The notes under the pieces were generated by a model that was not told the DNA's origin, did not search any database, and saw only the letters and a list, made by a program, of their open reading frames with translations. Both the position numbers and the translations under genes were made by a program. From Nitrosomonas sp. Nm84 (GTDB lineage Bacteria > Pseudomonadota > Gammaproteobacteria > Burkholderiales > Nitrosomonadaceae), in NCBI RefSeq assembly GCF_003201565.1, contig NZ_QJJP01000005.1, positions 62,001 through 126,000 on the forward strand: DNA of 64,000 bases, in the 5' to 3' direction. Shown piece after piece: positions 9,553 to 18,257 of this stretch. Numbering within the stretch: the stretch's first letter is position 1; every line of letters starts with the position of its first letter.

Positions 9553-9963
9553 CTATCCCCTACCCTCTATTATTTTGATTTCTGGTCTAAACAATACGTC
9601 CGGAGATTCTTGCGCGGATGGGGTAATGACTGCGCCAGAAAACAGGTTTGTCATGATATTTTGTGCGCCAATGAGTAGTGCCATGACCAGCACAATGAAA
9701 ATCAAGGTTCTAAAAAACGCGTTCAATTCCCCGCCAAAGATCAAAATACCGCCCGCAACGACAATACCGATAATGGATAACGTAAATGCAACCGGTCCAG
9801 TAACCGAGTTTCTTAAACTCACCAGCCATGTTTCATAGGGCAGACCCCCGCCGCCACCAATCGAAGCAAAAACGACTTCAGGGAGCAGCAAAAGACACAA
9901 AAAGAAGACCCATAAAGACAGTTGGTGGGCGGGAGATTTAACAGTTACAAGCGGATAATTCAT
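9553..9963 (-). CDS. trbC: TrbC, prepilin of the P-type conjugative pilus
   Basis: A 136-residue prepilin with a long signal peptide (about 1-33, ending VVFA) and a mature core with two hydrophobic helices. The core ([29 protein letters not shown]) is very close to RP4 TrbC as I remember it. In RP4 the prepilin is trimmed and then cyclised by TraF; a traF gene is present at 32.5 kb, so the processing partner is in the same window. Confidence 0.94.
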   Translation of the reverse strand: MNYPLVTVKSPAHQLSLWVFFLCLLLLPEVVFASIGGGGGLPYETWLVSLRNSVTGPVAFTLSIIGIVVAGGILIFGGELNAFFRTLIFIVLVMALLIGAQNIMTNLFSGAVITPSAQESPDVLFRPEIKIIEGRG

Positions 9964-9978
9964 GTTGTGACCCTTTGT

Positions 9979-10941
9979 TTATAGTTTCTTGATTTGGTAA
10001 CTGCCTTTTTTACAACCTTGAACTTCAATGATTTCTTGAATACGCCGTCCATATGGAGTGCGTGTCACATGTACAATCAGATGCACGGCCTCGCCGATGA
10101 GTGATTCAATATCTCTTGGTGCTGATTTATTTCGGGTAATCAGTGACTTGAGTCTGGTTAAACCAGACAATGCATCATTGGCATGTAAAGTGGCGGCCCC
10201 ACCCTCGTGCCCTGTGTTCCAGGCATCGAGCAGATCCAATGCTTCCTCACCCCTCACCTCCCCGACCAATATTCGATCCGGTCGCATACGCAGCGTTGTT
10301 TTGAGTAATTGGGTCATCGATACATCAAGACTTGTATGATATTGCACAAAATTCTCAGCGGCGCATTGAATCTCGCCGGTATCCTCCAGGATGAAAATGC
10401 GCTCGGATGGGTCATTGAGCACCATTTCATTGATGATGGCATTAACCAGAGTAGTTTTGCCAGAACCCGTACCCCCTACAACCAGAATGTTACGGTGGGC
10501 TGCAATTGCTGATTTAAGCTTGTGGTACTGCGCTTGGGTCATGATGCTTTGTTCAACGTATTGTTCTAACGTGAATATCGCAATGGCTTTTTTACGGATA
10601 GCAAATGTTGGGGATGTCACGATGGGAGTAAGTTGACCCGCGAAGCGCGAGCCGTCGAGTGGAAACTCGCCCTCAATAATCGGTTTTAACCGGGTGATTT
10701 CTTTGCCGTGGTATCCGGCCACTGTTTTGATAATGGCTTCAGCCTGGGCTGGACGCAGATTGCCGATACATGCCATTGGTACGCCAAGTTTTTCTTGCCA
10801 GACTCGGCCATCGGCGTTGACCATTATTTCAACTGTTTGGGGATCATTTAACGCATCGATTAATAATGGTCCCATGTCACGATCCAGCTTGCGCTTGGCT
10901 CTGTCTTTCAGCGTCGAGCAGCTTTCCTCAGATTCCAACAT
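9979..10941 (-). CDS. trbB: TrbB/VirB11-type hexameric ATPase
   Basis: A 320-residue VirB11-family traffic ATPase. Walker A GGTGSGKTT is at about residue 155-163, the Asp-box ILEDTGEIQ at about 185, Walker B (RILVGEVRGEE) at about 220, and the His box region (GHEGGAATLHAND) at about 240. It is the first gene of the trb operon, as in RP4, and is preceded by a strong inverted repeat. Confidence 0.96.
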   Translation of the reverse strand: MLESEESCSTLKDRAKRKLDRDMGPLLIDALNDPQTVEIMVNADGRVWQEKLGVPMACIGNLRPAQAEAIIKTVAGYHGKEITRLKPIIEGEFPLDGSRFAGQLTPIVTSPTFAIRKKAIAIFTLEQYVEQSIMTQAQYHKLKSAIAAHRNILVVGGTGSGKTTLVNAIINEMVLNDPSERIFILEDTGEIQCAAENFVQYHTSLDVSMTQLLKTTLRMRPDRILVGEVRGEEALDLLDAWNTGHEGGAATLHANDALSGLTRLKSLITRNKSAPRDIESLIGEAVHLIVHVTRTPYGRRIQEIIEVQGCKKGSYQIKKL

Positions 10942-10946
10942 GGATA

Positions 10947-10990
10947 TATCCCGTTTTATTGTTTAACTATATTTACAATATAACGGGATA
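10947..10990. promoter_or_regulatory. Inverted repeat in front of trbB (candidate operator)
   Basis: Two 15-base arms, TATCCCGTTTTATTG at 10947-10961 and CAATATAACGGGATA at 10976-10990, are complementary except at one position and are separated by 14 bases. The repeat begins six bases upstream of the trbB start, in the only gap between trbA and trbB. TrbA of IncP plasmids represses trbB transcription, so this is a natural candidate operator for the TrbA-like protein encoded next door. An mRNA hairpin in the leader is the alternative. Confidence 0.55.
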
Positions 10991-11006
10991 CTAATTAAAG
11001 CAACAA

Positions 11007-11387
11007 CTATTTCTCTTTTCTTTTTTTATGGATTAATACTTGCTTCTTGTTTTCAGTGTCCCAAAGATGAACCTGATAAGCTTGAAACTTCGTGAGTGTT
11101 CCACATGCACGCACTAAACCTTCAGGTAAGTTTGATTTTGGTATAACGCTCATAAGCTCCTTCATTTCTGCTTCAGAAAGATTTGTTTGCTCCAAAAGAA
11201 TAGGAAGTGGTGTTTCCAGAGCATTTGCAATAGCTTCCATGATTCTTAATGATGGATTGGCCCTATCTTTTGTCAGGTCGGACAAAAAAGATAGTGAGAT
11301 ATTAGCTTTTTCAGCTAATTCTACTTTTGTCATGTTCAACTCATCCAGTACTCGTATTACATTTGTTAAAAATATCTGGTTATACAA
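11007..11387 (-). CDS. trbA: TrbA-like XRE-family repressor of transfer genes
   Basis: A 126-residue protein with an N-terminal helix-turn-helix (about residues 16-60; MTKVELAEKANISLSFLSDLT) followed by NPSLRIMEAIANALETPLP and a short C-terminal domain. Sequence, length and place directly before trbB match TrbA of IncP plasmids, which co-ordinately represses tra and trb operons to limit the cost of conjugation. It is probably the switch for the trb cluster here and perhaps for the tra cluster at 26-33 kb. Confidence 0.88.
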   Translation of the reverse strand: MYNQIFLTNVIRVLDELNMTKVELAEKANISLSFLSDLTKDRANPSLRIMEAIANALETPLPILLEQTNLSEAEMKELMSVIPKSNLPEGLVRACGTLTKFQAYQVHLWDTENKKQVLIHKKRKEK

Positions 11388-11615
11388 GCTTACTTTCTCC
11401 TGCGTTAGACTTGTTTCGATGGGTTTGGGTCGTATTGAAAGATTTTATCTGGTAAAAAATATGTTTGTGGAATTACTATTCAGTAATTGATGCGCATCAT
11501 ATTTAACTTTAACTAATATATTCTTAAATATACAATGATATACCGCTCTACATTCATTATGCAGAGCAAATATATTTAAGTAACCTAATTAGAGATTAAT
11601 AGTTTATAAAATGAA
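11388..11615. promoter_or_regulatory. Divergent intergenic region between trbA and the korB-like gene
   Basis: This AT-rich gap must hold promoters for both trbA (leftward) and the ParB/KorB-like gene (rightward). The segment 11500-11570 is rich in TATA-like stretches. I do not see a canonical KorB operator palindrome in it. No specific promoter is assigned. Confidence 0.4.
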
Positions 11616-12494
11616 ATGAAGAATACAACTAAAGATATAAAAAAGGATAAATTTAATACGGTTACTTCATTAGAACTTGATCTAAGCCTGATTGATGAAG
11701 ACCCTGACCAGCCACGTACGGAATTTGACCCTATTACGTTACAAGAACTTGCAGATACTATCCGCTTGCGGGGTGTAAAAACCCCGATATCAGTCCATCC
11801 TAATCCAGAATCGGAAGGTCGCTTTATCATCAATCACGGTGCTAGACGCTTTCGAGCATCCTTACTCGCCAAGAAAAAAACCATTCCCGCTTTTATAGAT
11901 ACCGATTACTCTAAAGTCGATCAAATGATTGAAAACTTACAACGAGATGCTTTAACTCCAAGAGAAATCGCTGACTTCATCGGTTATCAATATTCTAAAG
12001 GATTCAAAAATACGGAAGTCGCTAAGATGATTGGCAAATCTCCAGCATATGTATCACAACATCACACATTACTAAATCTACCGAGCACGATTGCAACAAT
12101 ATTTAATGCTGGAAAAGTTCGGGATGTAGTAATTATCAATGATCTTGTAAGGGCCTTTAAAGAATCCCCTGAGATCGTTATTGATTGGGTTACAGACACA
12201 AAACAAGAGATAACGCGAAGTTCCGTCAATCTTTTACGCCAATTTATCAAGACTGAAGAAAGGCAGAAGACAGAAGCTAAAAGTGATTTTTTAGGTGCTA
12301 GAACTGCGAAAAGCAACAAGAAGGCAAGCCAATATCAATACTCCAATGTTGAATTATTATCTCTTTTAAGTCAGTTTCATAAAAGCATTGACTTACGAAA
12401 TGATAGCTCAGTTAAAGCACTTGATAACTTGACACAACAAGAACGAAACAATCTATCAATTTTACTCGATAAATTAGTTAATTTTGCAAAATGA
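11616..12494 (+). CDS. ParB/KorB-like DNA-binding protein
   Basis: A 292-residue ParB-family protein. An N-terminal ParB/Srx-like domain (about 18-100) contains DPDQPR, GVKTPI and INHGARRFRA. It is followed by a helix-turn-helix region (about 115-160; NTEVAKMIGKSPAYVSQHH). Architecture and the LTPREIADFI segment resemble KorB of IncP plasmids, which is both a partition protein and a global repressor. Unlike IncP, no incC/parA gene precedes it; a ParA is encoded separately at 15.2-15.9 kb. It is shorter than RP4 KorB (358), lacking part of the acidic C-terminus. Confidence 0.85.
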   Translation: MKNTTKDIKKDKFNTVTSLELDLSLIDEDPDQPRTEFDPITLQELADTIRLRGVKTPISVHPNPESEGRFIINHGARRFRASLLAKKKTIPAFIDTDYSKVDQMIENLQRDALTPREIADFIGYQYSKGFKNTEVAKMIGKSPAYVSQHHTLLNLPSTIATIFNAGKVRDVVIINDLVRAFKESPEIVIDWVTDTKQEITRSSVNLLRQFIKTEERQKTEAKSDFLGARTAKSNKKASQYQYSNVELLSLLSQFHKSIDLRNDSSVKALDNLTQQERNNLSILLDKLVNFAK

Positions 12495-12615
12495 TAAAAA
12501 GATATATAAGATGTTTTAATCTAATAAATAACCGATATATCAATATTCTTTTTTTTGTAATAGAACTCTTAATAGGAGTTTTAACTTATTTTCTGGGTCA
12601 AAGGGGTAGTCAGAC

Positions 12616-13707
12616 ATGCTTAACTCGCCGATAATTTACAGCAAATCTAATACATCAAATACCCACAGACCTCCAATGAAGAAACCACCAAAAGATCCTA
12701 TAAAAAGTTTGCAGCTTGATTTATTTTCTCAATTTGTAACCAACGATCTAAGTAAAGTTTCTAACACAATTGAACTTTGGGAGCGCATACCGAAGTATTT
12801 CTTTACAGCTAAACAAGTTGAAAAGCTGCGTACTACTGATGGGCTAGCAAAACCTTACGAATGGACCTATACAGAAAATGGAAAGGAATATACGGTCTCT
12901 TTTCAACCGGCATTAGTTAAACAAAAACAAGGAAAATACAAAGCTTTTTTCCCTGGAGTTACAGAAGAACTTGTAGAAGAAGCACTAAAGAAGATATTTA
13001 GTGATCAACAATATGCTATTCATGACCCTGAAAAGACAGAAAGTTGGATTAAATTTACTTTAGGAATGATACAAAAAGCACTTAAAACAAAAGGACGAGC
13101 CAGAAGTATTGATGAAATAAAACATGCTATCAACGTAATGAGTTCTTGCCTTCTTACATTTAGCAAAGAAGGTAAAGAACTCTGGAAAGGAGCTATTTTA
13201 CAGGATTTGGTAACCGTTGGTCGTGATGAATACCTTGCTTCTACTGATACACATCATATCGCAAGGCTACCCCTTTTCATCAGTCACAGTATCAACAACC
13301 TAGATTACAGACAATTTAATTACGACCGTTTAATGAGTTGTGACGAGCAATTAACCCGTTGGATATACAAACGACTTATCAACCGCTTTACCCAAGCCAG
13401 CCAAACAACAACGTATTCTTGTATGTACTCAGATATAAAACAGACAAGCGGGTTATTACAACAAACACGTGAGATTGATAACAGAAGAAAAATACGATCT
13501 GCTTTTAATGAATTACAAGAAAAAGGCATAATTCTTGCCTATGAAATTGACGAACGTAAAACTGGAAGAGCTATTACAGATGTAAAATATACAATTAAAG
13601 CAACACAACAATTTATTAAAGAACAAATAGCTTCTAATAAACGCGCTAGCGATACACAAACAATAGCCCAGAAATCAGGTATTCGTTTTATCAAAAAACA
13701 TAGTTAA
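12616..13707 (+). CDS. Plasmid replication initiator protein
   Basis: A 363-residue protein resembling TrfA/RepA-type initiators: SLQLDLFSQ near the N-terminus, a central conserved part (RLPLFISHSINNLDYRQFNYDRL cut into shorter motifs) and a basic C-terminal winged-helix-like region. An iteron array starts at its stop codon, which strongly supports the initiator role. A purine-rich AAGGGGT sits about nine bases upstream of the first ATG; a second in-frame ATG at 12676 is possible. The specific Rep family cannot be fixed by eye. Confidence 0.8.
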   Translation: MLNSPIIYSKSNTSNTHRPPMKKPPKDPIKSLQLDLFSQFVTNDLSKVSNTIELWERIPKYFFTAKQVEKLRTTDGLAKPYEWTYTENGKEYTVSFQPALVKQKQGKYKAFFPGVTEELVEEALKKIFSDQQYAIHDPEKTESWIKFTLGMIQKALKTKGRARSIDEIKHAINVMSSCLLTFSKEGKELWKGAILQDLVTVGRDEYLASTDTHHIARLPLFISHSINNLDYRQFNYDRLMSCDEQLTRWIYKRLINRFTQASQTTTYSCMYSDIKQTSGLLQQTREIDNRRKIRSAFNELQEKGIILAYEIDERKTGRAITDVKYTIKATQQFIKEQIASNKRASDTQTIAQKSGIRFIKKHS

Positions 13708-14043
13708 AGGTTTAACTCACACATGATATAGGTTTAACCCACATATGTTATAGGTTTGACTCATACATGATATAGGTTTAACCCACATATGTTATAGGTT
13801 TGACTCATACATGTTATAGGTTGAACCCACACTACGTTATAGGTTTAACTCACCTTTAAGCTAAGAGTCATAGGTTTAACTCACACTATAATTAAAAAGA
13901 TATAGGTTTAAACCACAGATAAAAACAAAAGATATAGGTTTAAACCACATTTAAGCAATAAAGATATAGGTTTGACTCACACAAAACAAAATAACTTATA
14001 GGTTTAGCCCACACTTAAACACCATGTTATAGGTTTAACTCAC
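13706..14043 (+). repeat. Thirteen iterons (vegetative origin, oriV)
   Basis: Thirteen direct repeats of the consensus ATAGGTTTRACYCAC begin at 13706, 13728, 13750, 13772, 13794, 13816, 13839, 13870, 13902, 13934, 13966, 13998 and 14029. The first seven are spaced 22-23 bases (about two helical turns) and the rest 31-32 bases (about three turns), so all lie on the same face of DNA. Variation is confined mostly to the TRACYC positions. Such arrays bind the Rep protein encoded immediately upstream. Confidence 0.92.
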
Positions 14044-14095
14044 ACTAAATGCAAGAATAACCATACAACATACTGATATTTAATCACTTTTATCT

Positions 14096-14104
14096 TGTGG
14101 ATAA
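14096..14104 (-). promoter_or_regulatory. DnaA box of the plasmid origin
   Basis: TGTGGATAA is the exact complement of the consensus DnaA box TTATCCACA. It lies 53 bases past the last iteron, at the edge of a very AT-rich stretch (14105-14240) that would serve as the unwinding region. Confidence 0.7.
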
Positions 14105-14474
14105 CTTCCTATTCTTTTCTTCTCTTAATCATATAAATAAACAAGACTTTTATATGATTTAACTTTTAATCCACATCAATATTATTTAAAATACTTCCAG
14201 ATTGATACATATCAAAAATAATATTACCCAACAAAGGTTCATTATCCAAATAGCAGATAACCCCATCAAATCACTCTCATGCACTTCTAAGGCAATTAAT
14301 AATCGAATAAGGGTATACCCCCCTACTATTCATATTCTTTTACCTAAAAATAACCTTAAATCAATTTTGATTGCAACCATAAAAACAATCTAAAGAAATT
14401 AACGCCAAGAAAAAATGAAAAACATGACTTTCGATGTCTGAACTAGTTATATTTAAAAATGAAGGTTTGATATT
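14105..14474. other. AT-rich non-coding stretch of the origin region
   Basis: No convincing gene is present. The first part is extremely AT-rich, as expected for an origin unwinding element; the rest probably contains the promoter of the kfrB-like gene. A short open frame (14202-14393) has no recognisable features and is not called. Confidence 0.5.
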
Positions 14475-14831
14475 ATGAAAAAACGATTACTCGTCATGAA
14501 CGGCCAAAAATTAGTTCAAAATGAAACAGCTGGCGAATGGAAAACAGAAAAAGTAAGTAAAGCTGAAGGCATCAAACCCGGAATATATAATTTATACAAT
14601 ACAGTTGATCCAGACCTTTCAAAAGATAATATTGGAGAAGTAATCTATATCGACAAAATAGAAAATGTGCTTTATCAACAAAAAGGATCTCAAACTCAAT
14701 ATATTAAGCACGATTTAAGCTGCTTCAACCAAATCCCAAAACCAGGCCACTTAATGAATATTAGATATGAAGACAACAAAGTAAGCACAACAGAAGTTTC
14801 AAAAAAACTCAATCAAACTATTAAGTTGTGA
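14475..14831 (+). CDS. KfrB-like plasmid protein
   Basis: A 118-residue protein whose pattern (MKKRLLVMNGQKLVQ; IKPGIYNLYNTVDP; GEVIYIDKIENVLYQQ; IKHDLSCF) matches the KfrB domain found on IncP-type and related plasmids, where kfr genes are linked to plasmid stability. It stands alone here, convergent with the parA operon. Its molecular function is not established. Confidence 0.7.
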   Translation: MKKRLLVMNGQKLVQNETAGEWKTEKVSKAEGIKPGIYNLYNTVDPDLSKDNIGEVIYIDKIENVLYQQKGSQTQYIKHDLSCFNQIPKPGHLMNIRYEDNKVSTTEVSKKLNQTIKL

Positions 14832-14838
14832 ACATAAA

Positions 14839-15222
14839 TTATTTTGTTATTTCATAGAAACGATTTTCTAATTTGTCTAAACCTTCTTTTTGTATTAATG
14901 CCAATATAGCTTTCTCAAGGGTTTCAGTATCATAACAACCCAAATGTTCACCTATATCCTGAAATAAAGTTTTGATACCCTCTCGACACTTTCCCCCAAA
15001 CTGTGCAGTATAAGGAGAAACTCTTCGACGTTTTTTTGGCTGTCGACTAACAAAACCAAGTTTTGCCCCTTCTCTTTCCATTGCCATTTGTTGATCCAGG
15101 GTTAACTTATGCGCTTTTTGTCCTTTAATTACAAGTTCTTCAAGGTCTATTTGTTCCTCATTTAAACCCAATGATGCGCGTTCACTAGACATTTGTAATG
15201 CTCCTTTCAGAGTGTTGCTCAA
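14839..15222 (-). CDS. Small basic partner of ParA, unrecognised family
   Basis: A 127-residue protein overlapping the 3' end of parA by 38 bases, so translation is probably coupled. It has a basic patch (PKKRRRVSPY) and a helical C-terminal half. In type Ib partition loci a small DNA-binding protein follows parA and binds the centromere, which would fit this gene and the repeats upstream of parA. I see no definite ribbon-helix-helix or HTH motif. A start at codon 11 (ATGTCTAGTGAACG) is equally possible. Confidence 0.6.
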   Translation of the reverse strand: MSNTLKGALQMSSERASLGLNEEQIDLEELVIKGQKAHKLTLDQQMAMEREGAKLGFVSRQPKKRRRVSPYTAQFGGKCREGIKTLFQDIGEHLGCYDTETLEKAILALIQKEGLDKLENRFYEITK

Positions 15223-15907
15223 TACCTTTTTTCAATAACCTTTTAATTTCTTCAGCATAATTCTCAGAGTTTTTGGCTGCTTTATCGAGGCTTATTTGTT
15301 CTTTTTTATTTTCAGTCTTTAACGCATTGACAGAACCACCAAAAGAAAAGATTGATTTAAATGCCTCCCTATCAATTAGAGAACATTTAAGTATATCTAT
15401 ACCCGCCTCATTAAATGATTGTGTAAGATACTTCCCTGTTTTAGTAAAAATTGCTGCACTTAACCGAGTAAACATAACAGAGAAAGGAATTTCACGACGA
15501 GCAATATTCGCGCCATATTTAATAGTCTTGATGGTTTTAACAGCTTCCTTGGCATCATTCTGTGAAGCTTGACAAGGAACTATTACAAGATCTGCACGAC
15601 TTATTGCACCAACTACTGCACTGCTTGCAACCCCTTCCAAGTCAACCAGAACAAATGGAGTTTGTTCCTGTGCCTGATCAATAACATCTAGAATATTTTC
15701 TTCAGTAACATTATCATAAAGTCGTATATTACTGGGTTTACCTTCTAGCTTTGCCCATGCTGCGCTATGTTGGTTTGGGTCTGCATCAATTAAAGAAACC
15801 TCTATATTTTTGTCAAAACCTTGTCTGGCAAGCTCACAAGCAAGAACAACACAAGCTGTTGTCTTACCGGCTCCTCCCTTACTTGATGCAAAAACTATAA
15901 CGGGCAT
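15185..15907 (-). CDS. parA: ParA-family partition ATPase
   Basis: A 240-residue deviant Walker ATPase: KGGAGKTT at residues 10-17, SLIDADPNQHSAAWA at about 38-52, and FVLVDLEG at about 85. It lacks an N-terminal HTH, as in type Ib ParA proteins. It is transcribed leftward with the small downstream partner; the upstream 350 bases are packed with short repeats that could be the centromere and operator. A VirC1/orphan transfer ATPase is a less likely alternative. Confidence 0.88.
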   Translation of the reverse strand: MPVIVFASSKGGAGKTTACVVLACELARQGFDKNIEVSLIDADPNQHSAAWAKLEGKPSNIRLYDNVTEENILDVIDQAQEQTPFVLVDLEGVASSAVVGAISRADLVIVPCQASQNDAKEAVKTIKTIKYGANIARREIPFSVMFTRLSAAIFTKTGKYLTQSFNEAGIDILKCSLIDREAFKSIFSFGGSVNALKTENKKEQISLDKAAKNSENYAEEIKRLLKKGIEQHSERSITNV

Positions 15908-16260
15908 ATAACTGTACTCCTATATTAATAGTTATTAAATAGATAACCTTAACTAATAGATAACTAACAGTTACTCTATATTATAGTTACTAAATAAGCA
16001 ACTTTTAGATAACCCTTTGTTATATGAAATAATAGTTATTCTATAGTTAACCATCAAATAACTTATAAATAACTATAATTTCAGTTACCTATTAGTTATA
16101 CCTATCTTCGTCAACTAATTGTATATACTACATGAAAATATATATAACAATAAGTTATACATTATATACCTATTAGTTTAATATATGTTATACATAAAAA
16201 TAACTAATAGTTATTTTATAGATAACCTTATAATAACTATAACTAACATTAAACTAATTA
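15908..16260. repeat. AT-rich repeat region upstream of parA (candidate centromere)
   Basis: Many copies of TAGTTAT and its complement ATAACTA occur here in both orientations, including a 19-base palindrome AAATAACTA-A-TAGTTATTT at 16198-16216. The density is far above that of the surrounding AT-rich DNA. Location directly upstream of parA suggests a partition site bound by the small ParA partner, also controlling the operon. Confidence 0.55.
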
Positions 16261-17018
16261 GAAAGTGGATTATATTTAGCACATTGATTCGTTCCTGTCC
16301 CGTAAATTAGCGCTTAAATGAATGATATTTTATCTTTAGTTAATCTTGTAAAATGCGAAATCTTTACATCCAGAACTCGGGATAACGCATTATGAATTAA
16401 CTGATTTCAGAGCTAGCTTACGGAACAGTAATGAAAAAGGAATCGAAAATCATAGATCAGGTCAGATTAGTGGGGGCAGAAACAATCATCGAGAACTTGC
16501 AATGACCAAAACATTTTCTATACTGTGTGTACTAACTACTTCGGCAATGTAAAAAACAGCACCCAAGTTATTACTAATAAGCACCTACATGAATCTAAAA
16601 AAAACTAATAAAATTTTCCTAGACACGTCATCACCAAGACAGTACATATATGGATATAAACTTCTCTTCCTACACAAAATTAATGTAATAAGTGTTGCCT
16701 GATAATTTTCTTATTTACCACGAAATATTTTCAAGATATGCAGAATTGTTATTAACCATATCTAACAGATATCTGTTAGATATGGTTAACTGTTAGTTAT
16801 CTGTTAGATAGTATTGGTGATTCTGTTACAAATAATGGTTTTGGAAAAAGATTAATAAAACTGAGATTTTTACAAAAGTGCATTACGTTTTTGCAATACT
16901 ATGTATTAACTTAATAATGATTTCCTGAATTAGGTTTTGTAAAGGTGTAATCTATATGATGGATTTAAATTCGAAGTGTAAATTTAGATAGCTACTTGGT
17001 GGTAATTAGCTGTAGTTT
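16261..17018. other. Long gene-free stretch with a palindrome
   Basis: No open frame with recognisable features is present over about 750 bases. The stretch is AT-rich and contains the 38-base palindrome listed separately and further TCTGTTAGATA copies. It may be a recombination seam between backbone and the toxin-antitoxin block. Confidence 0.4.
16752..16789. repeat. 38-bp perfect palindrome with a flanking half-copy
   Basis: Two 19-base arms meet at 16770/16771; the left arm reads TTAACCATATCTAACAGAT and the right is its exact complement. The core ATCTGTTAGATA recurs once more at 16799-16810. It could be an operator, a centromere-like site or a recombination site. It is not followed by a T-tract suited to a terminator and no gene starts close by. 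Confidence 0.8.
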
Positions 17019-17306
17019 TTAAAGCCATTTTTCAATATCTTGTCGACCAAGAATATTCATAATTTCAACCGCGTCACTTACAACACGGTAATAAATAGTA
17101 TCAACGCCGCAAACGCTTTTTCTGTAGCCTTTGCGGATATAGTCAGCAGATGGATGCAAAAGGGGCTGTTCTGCAAGCAATTCAAAGCGTTCAAAAAAAG
17201 CATTGTAATATTTGTCAGCCTGACATTCTCCCCATTCTTTAAAACCTCGTCGCCAAATCCTATTTAAATCTGCTTGCGCGTCTTCGGTTATTTTATAAAA
17301 CCCCAT
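17019..17306 (-). CDS. parE: ParE/RelE-family toxin
   Basis: About 95 residues from the start MGFYKITEDAQADL; a longer frame to 17348 exists but lacks family similarity before this Met. ADLNRIWRRG, LLAEQPLLHPSA, RKSVCGVDTIYYRV and ILGRQD are typical of ParE toxins (gyrase poisons) of the RelE/ParE superfamily. The start overlaps the antitoxin 3' end by 14 bases, the usual arrangement for a parDE operon. Confidence 0.9.
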   Translation of the reverse strand: MGFYKITEDAQADLNRIWRRGFKEWGECQADKYYNAFFERFELLAEQPLLHPSADYIRKGYRKSVCGVDTIYYRVVSDAVEIMNILGRQDIEKWL

Positions 17307-17562
17307 CGCGGCGCGCTTTTTCTTTAATATCTGCCAGTATTTCATCACGGTTCTTATTCGTAAAACCGCTCTGTTCGGCTTTAATCAATTTAGCGCGGAT
17401 AAGCTTGATTTCAGCGGGGCTTTCGGTACGTTGCTCTTTATCTCTACGAATCAGATTACGAACATATTCGCTATTACTCACATACTCACCGCTTGCAATA
17501 ATTTCATTCATCCATTGCCGGTCTTGATCGGTAAGACTCAGCGTTGTTTTTACAATGGCCAT
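17293..17562 (-). CDS. parD: ParD-family antitoxin
   Basis: An 89-residue ribbon-helix-helix antitoxin starting MAIVKTTLSLTDQD, preceded by a good ribosome-binding sequence (TTGGAGG). The frame opens further upstream to 17628 but the extra residues do not fit the family. SNSEYVRNLIRRD is the RHH dimer region, and the C-terminal half would wrap ParE. It probably represses its own promoter and stabilises the plasmid. Confidence 0.9.
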   Translation of the reverse strand: MAIVKTTLSLTDQDRQWMNEIIASGEYVSNSEYVRNLIRRDKEQRTESPAEIKLIRAKLIKAEQSGFTNKNRDEILADIKEKARRDGVL

Positions 17563-17672
17563 AAATTTACCTCCAAGTATGGTATGAATATATACCACTA
17601 CAATACCTCCAAAAGAATACCCTATCAAGATCTTTCTGCGGGTCTACAATCGGGATCATTTATAATAGATTT

Positions 17673-18257
17673 TTATTGCTGTGGTCTGAGTTGTTCAATT
17701 TTCTCGGGTGGGAAGTGGCGATAGAAGGTTGTTCTGCCGATACCAAGGGTTTTAATGATGTCGGAGATAAATGGGTAATTCTCGGTATCTTTGAGCATGG
17801 CTTGTGCCGTACGTATTTTATCCACTGTCATTAGTGTGGGCCTACCTCCAATACGACCGTTCCTGCGTGCGGATTGCAGACCTGCTCGGGTATTTTCAAC
17901 AATGATTTCGCGTTGAAACTGGTCAAAAGCCGCATTCATGTGAAAGAACAATCTACCTTCCGGTGTGCCGGTATCGATATTTTGTGTGATGACTTTGAGT
18001 CCGATCTGGCGATCTTCGAGACTTTTGACGGTATTGATGATTTGAGTCAGCGATCGTGCAAGACGGGAGAGTTTCCAGATTACCAGCGTATCGCCTTCAC
18101 GCATATAGTTAAGAGCATCTTCCAACTGAAATCGTTTTGTACTTGCTCCTGATATTTTTTCAGTAAATATCTTTTTACATCCCGCTTCTTTTAGCGCTTC
18201 AATCTGTAATTGTGGATTTTGATCAAGAGTGGAAACTCGTGCATAGCCAATCAACAT
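17673..18257 (-). CDS. Serine recombinase (Tn3-type resolvase / invertase)
   Basis: A 194-residue small serine recombinase. The catalytic serine is Ser9 in YARVST, followed by the conserved IWKLSRLARS (about 60-70) and RLFFHMNAAFDQFQRE; the C-terminal HTH is FISDIIKTLGIGRTTFYRHF (split here as FISDIIKTL and GRTTFYRHF). It could be a Tn3-family TnpR or a plasmid multimer resolvase. A Tn3 TnpA fragment occurs only 40 kb away. Confidence 0.9.
   Translation of the reverse strand: MLIGYARVSTLDQNPQLQIEALKEAGCKKIFTEKISGASTKRFQLEDALNYMREGDTLVIWKLSRLARSLTQIINTVKSLEDRQIGLKVITQNIDTGTPEGRLFFHMNAAFDQFQREIIVENTRAGLQSARRNGRIGGRPTLMTVDKIRTAQAMLKDTENYPFISDIIKTLGIGRTTFYRHFPPEKIEQLRPQQ

Noticed and set aside
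13706-14043. Possible CRISPR array
   Set aside because: The repeats are about 15 bases with 7-17-base spacers, degenerate, and directly follow a replication initiator gene; this is an iteron array. No cas genes are present.
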